Shown one piece after another: positions 13,260 to 27,900 of a DNA stretch of 64,000 nt; position 1 is the stretch's first letter, and the number at the start of each line of letters is the position of its first letter. The position numbers were made by a program, and so were the translations under genes. The stretch is taken from contig CM072154.1 of the NCBI GenBank assembly GCA_036850595.1, positions 14,019,330 to 14,083,329 on the forward strand, in the 5' to 3' direction. The DNA comes from Rhyacichthys aspro. Its lineage: Eukaryota; Chordata; Actinopteri; Gobiiformes; Rhyacichthyidae. The notes beneath the pieces are model-generated. The model searched no databases and was not told the DNA's origin. It saw only the letters and a program-made list of their open reading frames with translations.

Positions 13260-15642
13260 CTATGGAGCCACCATTATTCCCCTGTTGTAGACATCATACT
13301 CTTTATAGCGTAGATATTCTTTCAGCCTGGGAGGAAGTGGTAGGAAGTTAATAAAATATGGAGCCCTCAAGCGAAGTCGACTAAGATGCTCCCTTATCTG
13401 TAACCGACACAGGTGCTTCAGGCTTCTCACATTTCCTAAAAGAGGTAAAACGTGTAAGCATGAATATCCTTTATGACATTAAGTAATAATTTAGAAGTGC
13501 CTTAGTGACTTTACTTTGAATGACACAGATCTCTGCCCACTGCTTCTGGTCTTTTAAGGTATCCTTAAGTTTGGTGCAGAAGGACACACTGTCAGTGTAG
13601 TCTAGCATGATGCGCACCACCTGACCAGACAGGTGTCTGAGCCAGGATACAGTTATTACTTCACAGAACTGGAAAGAGAAAAGAAAGACATATTCAGTGA
13701 TAAACATGTTTGTTTAGCAGTTTTTACATTTTGAACCCATTTCCCTCACCACCATGTCCTTGATAACCGAGGTTGCCCATGGGGCGTAGTCATGGGAACT
13801 GTCACCATAAGGGCAGTCAAAGCAGCGCTTTACATCATAGCCATGGTTCAGAATCATCCTCAACATGACCTCATCTTTTAAAGCATACTGAAGTGCAGAG
13901 GGGAAGTGAGTAGTGTTGACCCTTGAGTAGTAGTTGACGTTTGCCCCAAACTTTAACAAGGTGTTGATCAGTTCATAGTTGCCCTGTCTGAGAGCAACCT
14001 GCAAACAGTTGATCGGATCCTGGTTCACCATGGCTCCAGCTTCCAGCAGCAAGCGGCTACACTGAAGATCGTTATTGGACACAGCAAAAAAGAGAGCAGA
14101 CCTGCGCTCATCGTCATAGTTGCGACGCACTCTTGGGTGGAGCATGAAGTTTGGATCATACCCAGCTTTGAGCAATAAGTCCACACAATGGGCATGTCCT
14201 CCAGCAGCTGCAGAGTGTAGAGGACTCATACCACTTTCCTTTACATCATCAAGTGTAGTCACTGGAATGAGCTTCTCCAATGCTCTGCCAAAGAGAAACA
14301 CTTAAAACAATGCAACAATTCACATACCTCTGTTTGTTGGAAAAAAAATGTCCCTCACAAGATGTGTCCATGGTAAGCCACACGATGGATGGGTAGGTGT
14401 CCACTGTACAGAGGCCTGTTAGGATCTGCTCCATGGTCCAACAACAAGGAGATTATGTCAGGGTGTCCTGAGGCAGCAGCATCAAACAGTACTGTGCCTG
14501 ACTCTGATTCACATCCCACATCAGCACCTACAAACAGACACTAATAATATGCTGGTATACACACACTAAAGTTGTGATAGTGTTGCAGTTTTCCATACCT
14601 TTTTGTAAAAGGACTTCAACCACATTAAGATGCCCATTTTGTGCTGCTAGAGCCAGAGGAGTTTTCTTTTTGATGTCACATGCATTTGGATTAGCACCAG
14701 ACTCTAAGAGCAGATAGACAAAGTTCTCCAGGCCTAAAAATGCAGACTCATGAAGAGCTGTTCGGTTTAGTTGTCCAGTTTGGTCTATAGTAGCATTGTA
14801 ACGAAGTAACAGTGTGGCCAGATCATACTGGTCATTCAGAATAGCTGTGGGGAAATTAGTAAAAATAAGAAAACAGTAAGTACACAAATTGTATTTATTT
14901 ATTTTGCAATGACAGTCAATCAATTTAAAACATACCAGCTACTAATGGCGAATCCTGCTCATCGTTCTGGGTGTCTGGACTACTGCCGTTCTGTAAGAGG
15001 AATGTGGCATTCTCTCTGAGTCCATAAACAACAGCTAAAAACAGTGGTGTCTCACCCTTTAATGTTCTACACTGCGCTGCACCAGGGGGTGATGCTAAAA
15101 TACAAACACATGCTGAAACCAACAAAAAAGTACAAAACGGAAAAAGAAAGCCATTAAAAGCTGTTACCTGAGAAGGTAATCTCAAGGATGTGTTTATTGC
15201 TCTGTACTGCTGCCTCATGAAGTGGGATCCAGCCACGCTCATCCACTCTGCACAATGTCTCTGGTTGTATCGCCAATCTGTTTAATGCATCTTCATCACC
15301 TGCAGGTCACAGCGTAAAATATAATTTTACATTGAATACACTTAATGTTCAGCATTAGATCTGAAAAATGTAGGTAGTGTATGACCTCAGCTCACCCTCC
15401 TTGACTGCTTTATAAATCTCATGAGGATCTTCGCTTGGTTTCAAATCACTGTTGACATAGATCCAGTCAATTCACAGCAGGTAAACAATGTATAGGGAGA
15501 TGGGAGAGGTTCACCTTGGATTCAATCCTTTGAGTTTTCTGTATTGAATTAGGCTTTGTTCGATTATGTATTGTGTTGCCTCATCATCATCATCCAAGTC
15601 ATCATCTGATTGGTAAAATTCATCCTCTGTTTCTGTGTTCAT
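13260..15642 (-). CDS. asb14: ASB14, ankyrin repeat and SOCS box protein, complete, 9 exons
   Basis: ASB proteins are substrate receptors of Elongin B/C-Cullin-5 ubiquitin ligases. Exons: 15642-15515, 15448-15396, 15299-15168, 15094-14936, 14844-14599, 14527-14359, 14284-13750, 13668-13515, 13435-13260. They sum to 1752 bases, or 583 aa (human about 587), with all phases consistent. The N-terminus is acidic with a UIM-like segment (DDDDEATQYIIEQSL). Residues from about 65 to 485 form some ten ankyrin repeats, with motifs such as GETPLFLAV, NRTALHESAFLG, GMSPLHSAAAGGHAHC and ALQYALKDEVMLR. The C-terminus is a SOCS box: BC box SLKHLCRLQI, then Cullin-5 box LPLPPRL. The ATG follows CACAG, so a non-coding exon may precede it. 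Exon 6 must use a donor after ATC TT to join exon 7 in frame, giving GHILALEKLIPV, as in the family. Gene order with dnah12 matches human 3p14. ASB15 is the nearest alternative, but the N-terminus and neighbour favour ASB14. Confidence 0.93.
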
Positions 15643-16674
15643 CTGTGTTTAAGTCCAGGAAGTCAAAACACAAGGAGTTGGAGAGAGACAGCCATAAGGT
15701 AAACAAGACCATAAAGCCTGGAGGCACAGAACCAGCACATGCCTTGAATACTAAGAGCCAAAAGAGCACCATACCCATGTTACAATGGAGTTAGAAAGTA
15801 AAGAGAGTGGTCACACTTTTTTCTGTGATTGAATCTGATTCACACCACCTTGTTAACTTTAAGAATACATAGCATGCCTAACAACAGTTTGACAGCAGTT
15901 CTTATCTGAAACTTTAATTATGCTGTTGCAATACCACTGAAAAATGAATATTCAAAACGCAGAAGTCATTTAACATGCAAGAAAACATGTTTACCTTCAA
16001 TTGCTGCACTTCACTGGTGGCTCTAACAACAGTAAAGTCAGCACACTCCTAGTTACCCACATACTGTTGCTATATTTGTCACGCTTAAAATATGAGATCA
16101 CAGAGCCACCCGAGCCAGCACCTAGTTGTGACCGACTATACGGGTTGCAGCTATTGCCACTACACTCATTCTGAGTTTTTGCATACATTACCCTAAATAA
16201 AGCTAATGTATTTGTTTGAATCGTATTTAAATCTTCACACGAGACAAGGAAGAGAAGACGTTACTGCAGATTATATCAATATACAAATCTTCAGAAAAAT
16301 AGTAAATAGTACTTCAGGTTCATGATGTTATGTGTTGTCATAAGCTTAAGCAAGATCAATGAGATTTCCTTTTAGCCATGGTTTAGTAATGTATAGTGAA
16401 TATACAGTACAGTGATACACTGTGGTAAATGGATTACTACACCCCCTAGTGTCCAACTTGTAATAAATCTTGTTGTGGAGTAATTTTTCATTTGTTTGAA
16501 AGATAATACAGATTTCTGCTTCTAAAATATATTTAGATTTATATTTCATTTACAATTTCAAATATTGTTAAACATATTCAGAAGTTAATTTTAATTTTGC
16601 ATTGTCAAAAGAACATATAATCAAGACAAAAAGGAAGTTCAAGATGCAAGTGCTTGGTGTTTGATTGTGTGATC
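15643..16674. other. Spacer between asb14 and dnah12
   Basis: Both flanking genes are read leftward, so this holds the asb14 promoter and any 5' UTR exon together with the dnah12 3' UTR. I saw no coding exon. A CTCF-like match is listed at 16439-16452. The rest is AT-rich with no clear repeat. Confidence 0.45.
16439..16452 (-). promoter_or_regulatory. CTCF-like motif (weak)
   Basis: The minus-strand reading ACACTAGGGGGTGT matches CCASYAGRKGGCRS at 11 of 14 positions, with the ACTAGGGGG core intact. It lies between dnah12 and asb14. By-eye match only. Confidence 0.25.
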
Positions 16675-19600
16675 TCAGTCATCAAGCTGACAAAGCATGG
16701 CCACTCCACGCTTGATCCAGTGTTGAGGTCGCTTGCTTGTTGGGAGCATCAAGGAAATGACAAAGTTTGTGGAGTGTCCTGTGGTTGACAGGGTGCCTTT
16801 TCTCTCACTGGTTTTGTAGAGTGGGCAAACATACAGCTTTGGAGACTGACCGATGTTCTTCTTTTGAGCTTTGTGGGGAAAAAAGGGGATGGAAATAAAT
16901 TTGTAAATTTGTTTTGCATTTCTGAGGTAATCTATTCAAATCTGACTTCAATGTGTTAATTATCATTCATTTTCAGACAAAAATGTTTCCATTAAAAATA
17001 AAAAAAAATATATATTCTTACTTGGCTTGATCCAGATAATTGGGATCAAATCAAAAAGCACTTTAGAGCATTGCTCAGCCAGGACTCCACTGATAATAAA
17101 AGAGAAATGTTATATTAATAATGCAATATTTATTTTAAAAGATCACCACTGGGATTATCCTAACCTTTCTTTGTCCCATCTAGCGCCATCCAGAAACAGG
17201 CCATGAATGTAGACGCCATCTTCAGGTGATGTGTCTGACTCATCAATGGGAAGAACCTGTCAGACAAAATAATGAGATAAAATTGTGTGTGTTCTAAAGA
17301 CCATAAAGAAATAATAGAAATAACAACGTTTAGACAAGACAATTTTTTCACCTCAAAATCAAAACCCAGTAAATCAATGGGGATGTGATATTTTCTGGCA
17401 TAGTTTTGCATTGCACCAGTGAGGAAGGCTTGAGTAAAGAAGAATCCCGAAAGCCAGAACACATTAGGCTTATTAGTGTCACACCATTTCTATGAAAAAA
17501 GAAAAGACGAACAAAGCAAACAACAAATGTCATTCAGACAACTAAATGCATTACATTTCTTTTACACAGTACTTCTTTCTACAAAAAAAAAAAAAAAATC
17601 ATACTTGCAAAAATCTGAGCCTTGAGAGGAAGTCATTTATGTAGCTGCCCAGGGGTTTGAGACTGGGGTAAGAGCGCTTGGCCCATCTCTCGGGAACTTT
17701 TCCCACAATTAAACTGCCTGCAATTGCCTCCAGCTCAGCATCCATTACAACCAAACCCTTAATTGCCTTCAGCAGGTTCTGTATGCTCACACGGATTGTA
17801 GTGCACAGCCTAAGAAAACCGAGATAATGGGGTAAGGTCATTCGAAGAGAATGTGGAAAACTTTTTGTGTATCAAGTTTTTAGGCGTACGTGTTGTAACG
17901 CTCCATCTCCTGGACCAACACAGTGTTCATGCTCTCCTTGTAGAGCACAGGGAATTTCAAAAGAGCTGTTTCTGTGTCGAAATTATTTGGAAGCTATAAA
18001 AAATAGACAAAGGTCGTGGTTAAAACTGGTTGTGTTCATGTAATAAAATATGATATATGGATTCTTATTTTGGCAAATAACTCAATATTTTTTATTTCTC
18101 ATGAATACCTTGGTAAGAATGTCATTAGCTATGTCATAAAGAGTGTTGTCACTTCCAGAGCTGCTTCCTCCCTTTCCTCCTCCTCCCTGAGTAAGTAGCA
18201 GTGAATCAAACAGCAATTTTGTTTGCTGCAGATCTTTTGAAATATCCACATTTTCATGCATCCCAAAAACCTCTGGATGCTGGGTGAACGGAAGTCTCTA
18301 CAAACATTAAACATACTGTCAAGCTCATATCACTGATTGTATTTTTTTCCTCATAAAAATATTTTCTTTACCTTGATAAATTCAATGTATTCTTCATATA
18401 TAGATTTAGGTGGTGTACAGTAATCGCCACTGGGTGAGAAGGAGTAGTTAGGTTTCTCAATGACGTCGCTGTTGTAAAAGTCTGCTAGAATGGTCAACAG
18501 TAACCTCCTATCCCAGTCATCGGTCACACGACCACCATAGTTGCACTCTCCAGTCAGGTAGGTTATAGCCTCAAAGGGCACCTCATCATATTCATTCACA
18601 AACAGCTGAAGGAAAAATTGAACATCATTTCTAGTTTGTTAACAGATTTGAGTTTGCTAAATAAACCCCATTACCTGTAGTTGTCTGATGCTTATGCGCA
18701 GGTCAGACTCGTTAAAACCATATGGAATATTCCAACCCAGCGGACCAAATTTCTTTCTCTCCTGGACAAGAGCGTGAAAGAAACACAGACCATACAAAAG
18801 CTTCTCCCAAATCTGCAGGTGAAAATATAACTTTTTATTAGATGAATTTAATATAGACTAAACATTCAAACAAAATATTCCAGACACCTTGAAATAAAAA
18901 AGAAAAATACTTACCAGCTCTTTGTTGGGACAGTTACTGAAGAAGTTTGCATCAGATATAGGATCTGTCAAATAAGACTGTAGTAGATTAAGTCGGAGTC
19001 CTGTAGGAGGCTCATTTGTCATTTTAACACCATTCTGCAGGATGGTCACTGGAAACTGTAGCCAGACATTTTTATTATTAGTATAAACTGAATAAAACAA
19101 AATGCGTATCACATTATTTCCAAGAAATGGACTAGTCTTTCACCTTGGGAGATGGGTAGCTAGTAAGCCAAAGTCGGAAGTCTGGATGGCAGGTTTCTGG
19201 ACTGAAGTCCTCACAAATTTTTTCTAGTGTGGACATCCAGGAAACTGCCAAATGACAGTTTTGTAGACACACCCAGGACCCATCTTGCATAGCTGTGGAG
19301 ATCATTTTGGCAGCAATAGGACCTTGGCCCTGCCCCAAAGAGATGGACTGGAACTTTGTGTTAGCCATGTTCTTGTCACTGGCGAATTTGAGTAAACCTT
19401 TGGAGTGATTAATTATTTGTTATTTGTAATGACGGGAAGAAAAGCCATGTCATGAATCACTAACACATTAACAGCATAAAAACACTTACTCGCCATGGGA
19501 TCAGCTCCAGGACACAACACAAACACAAGTGGAATGGTACAGTTAGAGTCTTGGTAACTTTTGCTCAAATCAAAGGGAGGTGGCTGGACAAATTTCTTTC

Positions 19601-21985
19601 CAAGTTTATCAGTGACATATTTGGTCACAGCTGGCACTATCTTATCAGGCCTGAGACAGCGAATTATGATCATCTTCTGCAGGTCATTGAGTTTTTCACA
19701 CCAGGGCGCAGGCAGAGGAGTGTTACTTGGATCTTTGCTGTCATATATAGCCTTGAAGTCCCTTGAGCCTTTAATGAGAGCGTTTCTGTGTAGCATAACA
19801 TTGTGGTTAACCTGACACTAACACAATAAAAACAGTAAAGAAAGTTCAAAAAGTTAAGACTTAAGTTACTTTATCCCCTGTAAGCCAGGTAGTTCATTGG
19901 CTCTACAGATCTCATCCCAGCTCTTGTCCTGTAGCCATGTGGGGTCAGGGTTAGGAATGGTGTTTTGTAGGCCTACTCCTCCAGTCAGCAAAAACATTAA
20001 TTCAGGGTATTCAATCTCATTCTTTGCCCTGAAAGGGAAATATTAAATCTGAGGTTCAAATGAGCACTGTGATTGGAACAAATTCTTTTAAAATTTAATA
20101 CAAATTACAATACTGCACTATATAAAGTAATAACAAATGGAGCCTGATCTTTTCACACGCAGGACTTACAGAAGCAGATTGCAGCAGAGGAGGAAGGAAA
20201 AGAGCAGTTTGTCTTTCTCAAACAGTGATCGGCAGACATTGGAGTACAGGTTGTAGGTAAAGTGATCTATGAGGTAGCGAAGACGCCTCTCCAGTATCTT
20301 GGACTTGGTGCTGATAAACAACAGGTCCACAGTATGAATTAATACAAAAGAATTTCAAGGTAAACACAGTTTTAAAGTGTTGCATCCAAACTTTGAGTTC
20401 TTAACTTTTCACAGTCAAAGTGAGTCAAAGCTCTTAATTGAGATCACACTCACATTGCTCAGAGTTTCATTCTACATGCATCACTCACCTGTCCTGGATA
20501 GAATTAATGTATAAGTTGACAAACCAGCTGAGAGAGTACTGGTACATTGGATCTATGTTAGTTAGGTCAGCAATACTGAAGAACAAAGTTGATGAATGTG
20601 TGGCTATGGATCTGTATCCCTCCCTGGATTCTGCAATTTTGACCTCTGTTTTCTCTGCAATCTGTAAAAGAGACCAGTGAAAGTTTTAATGGACCAGTAA
20701 CATTACGCCACAACCTTCCAAGTATTCAGTTAGTTTAGTTTAGTTATGTGTGAACACCTGTTGTTTCTTGGTTATCTCATTGGAAACAATCTTTGCAGAG
20801 TCTAAAATTTTTATAGCAGACTCATCCTCCAGGATATTTCCCTCTGAGGACTGTAATGTTTCTAAGATCTTGTCTTCAATTTCCTTTAGTTGTCTTTTAT
20901 TAGCTGCTGATTGTAGAATTAGTGCATTCCTTTCCTCTTCCAGCTCTGGCCTGTCAAGCAGATAAAGCACAAAGAATGCTTTGCAAACGGTGTGAGGCAT
21001 TTTAAGAAAGATAGTAAGGCACCCTAATTATAAAGACTACCTCTCCTTAGCAACCACAATCCCCAGAAGCTGGTCTTCTAAACCTTCTGGGGTTATCATA
21101 AAATTGAGCAGTGATACTTTGGTTGACAGTTCTGGCAGATAGTGTGGGTTTCTTAGTTTAGTGGTAATGTAGAAACGAAAATCTGCTGAGTATTCGATCA
21201 CACTTTCTCCAAGTCTGATACAATCCACACCACCTAAGTAAAACACGAATAAGCGTACAGTTATTAATATACTGTAGATCAAATGTTTATAAAATAAAAA
21301 TCCTGTCAGGTACATTTTTCATTACCTTGTTTGAAGGTTTGCTTAAGCAGCAGTGGTTCTAATGAAGGGTCAAGGTCTTCTCCAACGTTTTCTAGCAGGA
21401 GCGGTGTGCCAAACTGAATACAGTTTTCCAAAGTTCTCATATAATCACTGTCTGTCAGCTTAATCACACTCAAGTTGTTGTCTTTTTCTGAATTCTTCAC
21501 CCACTTGTTGGCTTGACCTTGAGGATCAATCATTAAAGGCCTACAATAACACAAACTAGCTCATTATATATCTCTAAGACTGGTGAAAAACATTTACCAT
21601 ATAGCCACTCACCATCTTCGTGAATTACTGACAATGACTCCATTGTCAATTGAAAAGGAGTCATTAGGAAGGCCTGCAATATTCCACGCCCTTATCTTAA
21701 TAGGATCTCCTAGAGTCTTACTGAGGGAGAATTCTTCAGACGATGGAATATTCCTTGACTGGGAATGGATGTAAAACATGTATTATGTGTTTAACCTATT
21801 GAAAACTGAGGTTTAAAATGAGGTTTAACAGTTACTTTGCAGAGTTTAGTCCACTTATTTGTACAGTGCTGTCTGAACCCAGCAGTGAAGGCCCCCAGAT
21901 AAGCGATGACACCAGCAGAGATAAGAACATCCCCCGTCAGGTTGTCATATGTGTTCTGCAGCTCGTCTGCTGCCTTGCGCCACCT
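16675..21985 (-). other. dnah12: dnah12 AAA5, AAA6 and C-terminal domain
   Basis: AAA5 starts in the exon 21985-21838 (GDVLISAGVIAYLGAFT). AAA6 continues through FYITTKLRNPHYLPE (about 21160) to the exon with IPLVFVLCPGADPMA (19492-19786). The C-terminal domain includes SLGQGQGPIAAKMI, WVCLQNCHLA, PTGLRLNLLQSY, GECNYGGRVTDDWDRRLL and EVFGMHENVDI, all standard dynein heavy-chain signatures. A Gly/Ser-rich loop (about 18160-18190) sits where families vary in length. Confidence 0.92.
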
Positions 21986-24900
21986 AAAACAAAACTTCAT
22001 CAATTGTGGTATATAGCCATTTATGCGATGGGTTTGTAACCATACCTATTTTTCTCTCCCCCAAGGCCACCTATAAGTTTTTCAGCTCTCTCCAATTTCC
22101 TTGCACACAAATCCACCTGGAATTCTAACTGAGCCTTTTCTTCTGTCTTTTCTTCAAAGGTTTTTTTAAGCGAAGCCAAACGGTCCTCAACCTCTTTTAG
22201 CTCAGCTCTCTTCTGGTCCAGCAGGGCCATAGTAGCAGCAAGAGACTCCTGAGCAACTGCAAGATTGGCTTTTTTTGGAGCCACAACCTAAAAGCATACA
22301 TACATTTATTTAGATTAATGGGGTAAACTAATTACAAAGCAATATCAATCCAGAAATAGCATACCTTTGCCACTCTGTCATACACCTCCATTGCTTTGAT
22401 CCATTTGCACAGACCTTCTGCTGCAGAAGATGCCTTAGCCACAATACTGGGGTCAAAGTCAGGATTAGTCATATACTCACTCCGAATCTTTTGCATCACA
22501 GTTGCCTAGAGTAGAAAGAAGATTTATAGATATAGCGCATAATTTTTTGATATTTTTCTTTTTAATATTTCCCCTGAAACTTACTGGTATATTGTCCTTG
22601 TCATATTCTTTAAGATCTCGTAAAAAGTTCATATCACCCAGTAGCTTCTTGCTTGGACCCCAATAGTCAAAAACCTGTAAATAAAATATAGAATGATCAA
22701 GAACATTTAAGGAGGCAATAATTTCAGGATAAAAATATAGGAAATCTAATATTCCAGTCTAACCTTTTTTCCAGTTCCAGCTGGGTCAGCGATTTTATCT
22801 GGTTTTATATCCTTCATTACACACACAGCTGCCATCACAAGCTTCACCCCTGATGGTGGATTTTTCATTGACTTCACAATAGTGACATCAGAAGGCTAAA
22901 AGATAGAAGAAGCTTACCTTGGTTAAGTGTCAAATTTTAATAGTCACGATATGAGTATAGTTACAGAGTACTAACCTTCAAAGTGTCTAAAGCTGAAAGT
23001 GCAGCCTCTAGAGCTGGAATGGCTTCAGCCAAATCACTCTCACACTCATTCTTTAAAGCCTGAGCTTCATTAGCTTTTATAGTTGCAGCCTCTTCATCAA
23101 CACGCACAAGTTTACTCTTGGCTTCAACTTCCACCGACTCCACTTCAATAATCTTAAATAAATTACATTTAATAGTATATGGTTCTACTGTTTTCTTTAT
23201 ATATGGTTTATTGTGAATATATAAATTAATCCAATCAGTGCAATTGAGAAAAACAAACCTCTCACCTTCATCATTTTGGTATTGTCAATTTTTGCCTGCT
23301 CCAATTTGGGCTGTAGGTCTACTAGTTCCCTCTTCATCTCCCCCACCTAAAGGTAGACAGAATTTGTCTTAACTTTTGTTATATATTTTAAATAACAACC
23401 ATGTGTATAATATACAATACCTGAGATTCAGCAAAGGCCAGTTTATCCAGACCATTGGTATATCTCTGTTTTGCCTTCATAACAATGTCTCTTTTCTCAG
23501 TGAGGAGCAGCCGAAAAGCTGCCATCAGCTCGAGATACGATGTCGGTGTCACATAATTATTGCGACCTAGTTTTGAAAGAAATCTGCAAAAAAAATTGTG
23601 TAATATAGGCATTTTGAATAATATATATTAAGCTATTAGTAACATGTCATACCTGTCTGAGAGCTCTTTAGCAGATGTATGGAAGGTTTTGCATATGGGT
23701 ATGACCTCTTGTCTCTCTGTTTCAGTCATCTTTAGTGTTTTCAGGAATGAGATGGCTACTCTCTCTAGGGCCTCCTCTGGCCATGGCTAAGATACAAGAT
23801 AGACATTGGAGTACAGATTTAATTCAGCTAAAATTCAGGATTATTGGATAGTTAGTTACCTGGAACCAATCAATGGTGCAGCAGTTGATAAGAGATGGAA
23901 ACTGGCGAAGTCTGTTTCGAAATGCATTTCCAATGGGGCTAAATGCCACAACAATATGCAAGTTTTCTCTGCAACGTGCAACAAAATAGGCAAACAGAGT
24001 CAAAGGACTCAGTTCCAAATTTTTATTTCCAGCCTGGGCAATGGGACGTATTGCCTAAGAAAAAATGAAAAAAAAAAAAAACTGTGAAAATCCAATAAAA
24101 AACATTAAATTAAGCTTTAAAATTATACAGCCAAAGATATTTTTTATATACCTCCATAATTTCTTGCTTTTCATCTACAGCAAACAGATTAGGGACCTCT
24201 CCTGTGTTCAGGACACTGTCCACATCTTCAAGAAAAGCTTCATTTTTTATCTGAGTATCTGTTAAAAGGAATACCATCTTCTGACCTTTTACACCAGCTT
24301 TTTTCATCAGCATCTGCAAAAGACACTTTGCATGAATCCAAAAGACAAACATTATGATTTTAGTTTGAATTATAGGTCACCTTCAGATCATCCCTCCACT
24401 CAGTCATGCCATAGCTCTTTGAGATTTCTGGTTGAAACATTGTCATATGGGCCATGAAAGAGGCCAGTCGGGTTATGGATTGGCGTCCACTGCCTCCCAA
24501 ACCCACAAGTAGGGCATTACCTCCCGGCTGCTTTAACACACGGCTAATGCGGGACAGGTGTTCCAGCACATAACTATATCACAAAGACATTTGTAATGAA
24601 TTATTTAGTATGTGAAATAGTTATATATCTCTTTTTGATATAATTACACAAAATAGACTTTTACCGAAATATCACAAGGTTCATGCGATTCTTGTTCATT
24701 TGGTTGTACTCTTCAAGGCAGGACTCCACCACCCGCGCAAAACTTTCTACTGATGGTACTTCAGCATACAGGCGCTCATCATCCTCCAGGTTAGGTGTCA
24801 TGTAATCACCAAATAGAAGATTACGCATGTCCTCCTCCACTAGCTATGAAGATGGATGGATTTATGAGTGGAAAAGTTCATATTACTTAATGCACACACA

Positions 24901-27900
24901 TAGCGTTGTTTTACATAAAATGTCTAAAAAGAATAATAAAAAAGCACTATTTTCAACTAACTTGATTGCCTGTTTTTAGATGATCAAAGACTTGATCAAA
25001 AGACTCTTTGAAATGGTCTTTGAGGATGTTGCTCATTAGCCGGTATAGCCAGTCTCGGTCACTGTCATCTACCAAACGGTCATAGTAGACACGGAAGACC
25101 TCGTGAACAAACAAGCGAATCATAGTTCGTTTGTTTTCCAGTGAGTTTTTCTTCAGCAGCAGACATCCTTGGATGACTCTGGAGAAGTCCCGCAGGTTAA
25201 AAGTGTAGTGAGACTTAGCTGGAGTAGGAAGAAGGGCCTCCATTGCTTTCTTATATACCTTTAAAAACAAGTAATACCAATAGTTTCTAAATAGAATGTA
25301 TGACTCTGTTTTGATGTGGTAACAGCATTGTAAGCTGTACTTACTTCCATGGTGGCAGTCACTATTTGGGTGCCAACAGTGAAATATTCAGGAGGAAATT
25401 CATTGTTTTTGAGATAGAAGGCCACTATATTGGAGAATATCCGGACCATTGTGTTATCACTGAATGCATTAATACTACAAATGTTGAAGTGTCTTAGGAA
25501 GCGAGAAGTAACTGCATTTCTTCCTCCACCAGGGGGCCCCATTGCCGAGATCAGCTGAATGTCTACAAGAGAGATCCTGGATGTGTCCTTTAGATCATAC
25601 CTGCATTAATAACGGTAGAAAATCTGTTATAGAAATGTATACTTATTTTTTCTTTTTTCTTTTTTACATGAAAATCCAACAGATAATTTCACCAGTTTCC
25701 ATGGTCTATGAACTGTCGAAGAAGCTCCACTGGTGGTTGTGCTCCAAACTGTTCTAGGGCTGGCATGTTAACGTCATCTACAAAAATGATGCACCTTTTT
25801 CCCATGGGGGGTCCAAAGACTCCCTTCCTTCTTTTATCTAATCTGGACATGATAATATTCTATACAACACAACAGACACGACATATCAATGACAACACTT
25901 TTAGAAGTACTGTATGTGAAATTAGAAAACTGGCACTGACCCTAAATGCTTACCTGTGTTTGATTGGCACTTGTGCGGGCTGAGAAGTTGACGAAAAAGG
26001 GTAGATAGAGGTCTTTGTCCAAATTGTTCATCAACTTGTCCTTGATATACACTGACTTCCCAGTGCCAGTAGGACCAACAAACAAACTGGGTCTGTACAA
26101 AAAAGAATTCTCTTGCAACAATTAGGTATATATAATACAGTTAGTTATGGCATAAAAACCTAAATTCTAGGACATATTCATAATTTCACACTAGTATGTC
26201 CAACAGATTTAGTGATGGTGTAAATACTTACACTCTGTAGGTGATGCAGAGATCCATGAGGTATGTGTACCGAACTGTGTCTATAGTGGGAACTATGATC
26301 TCCTGCACTTTGGTATTTTTGTCCCCTAAGTTCATATTCTTGATTGCATCGTTCCAGTGAACCCAGCGGCCTTTACCTGTAAACTGTCCAAAACTCATTA
26401 TATATAGTATTGATTCATCAAATGGATTTGATTGAATTAAATTATGTTATGACACAGTACCTCATAAAAATAGTCATAAACTAGTCCTTTTTCATCCAAT
26501 GGACACTCCCATTTCCCAATGGTCTGCGGGATTGGATGCTTATCTGTCTTGCCAGTTAAAGTAGCTCTAAAGAATTCACTAAACTTCTCTCTGCTGGGTG
26601 CATCACAGCTGCCACCCACAGACCACACGAGGGAGAAGGCAAAGGCAGCCTATAATTCATGTGAAAAATATATTATGTAAATTATGAGAGAAAAAACATA
26701 CAAACAGAATAAATGTATATAACAAAGTTTTTTCACCATGATCCAAACATTAATTATTTTATCCCCAGGGTTGGTCTTCACAGGTTCAGTGAGCAGCATT
26801 TCAAACAACCGACACAATGACATGACAGTGTTACTGTTGCTAGTGGGAACAACTTCCTGCAAAAAAAACAAAAAAAACAGTAGCTATAAAATTGTATCAT
26901 GCATGCTTTAAATTATTATAATTACACAGATAGATATTTAAATGTTTTTAGCCACAACTTACCTTGCAGTATTTGCGCAGCAGCCTAAGGGCAGGTGGTA
27001 AAAGCCAGTGGAATAGTTCAAGCAACAGGGACCGTCTGTCTGGGCTTTGCAAAACATCTGGAAGAGTGTTAATCCAGGAAAGCACTAAAGGCTGCCACCC
27101 TAACTGAGACGGCTCCATATAGATCATACCACATCGGCTGACTGTGGCGGGCTGCAGCAGAGTAACAAGAAAAATGTGATGTACTGAAAACACGTATGCA
27201 GCCTTTTTACTAACATCAAATTACATTACAATTTAAAATCCAACTTACAGAGGCTTGTGAAAGATCCATTGCTTCAAAAATAAGACTCATCTGATTGGAC
27301 ATCTGAATGATCTCACCACTCATCAGGCATAACTGTCAAGGTAGGCCACAGTAAAAAAGATATGCAGTTGGAATAAATTACTAGCATGTTGTTCCCTTTA
27401 CCTTTTTGTTGTCATCAAGTACTGTGTTCATGCTTTCAATCCACAGTGTATCTATGGGACCATCAAACACTACCCATTTACGTTCTGGTGTGTCGGATGA
27501 TGCAAATTCTCGAAATGTGTTGGCCACAATTCCGTCTGTCCACTAATTAAAGAAAAGAGAAAATGTAAAACACACACAGGGTATTTTTTTCAGTAATATA
27601 ATGGTCTTATCTTTAAGTCGCTGATGTACCTCATGGGAGACAAGATCAAACTGTCCAAAGAGCTGTCCCATGGTAATGGACTTTGGGTTCAATGTCCTGT
27701 AGATGACCTTCTCCTCACCATGACCTTGCTCATTCATGAGAGTCAAAGTGTCGGCCAGAACGTGCAGAACTTTGGTCTTCCCAGCAAAAGACTCCCCTAC
27801 CAGCATGAACCTGTCAAAGAAATACATTATAAAGTACAGAATTTTGATCATTATAATAATGAGCACTGAGAAGCATGAGAAAAGAAAAAACAGCATACCC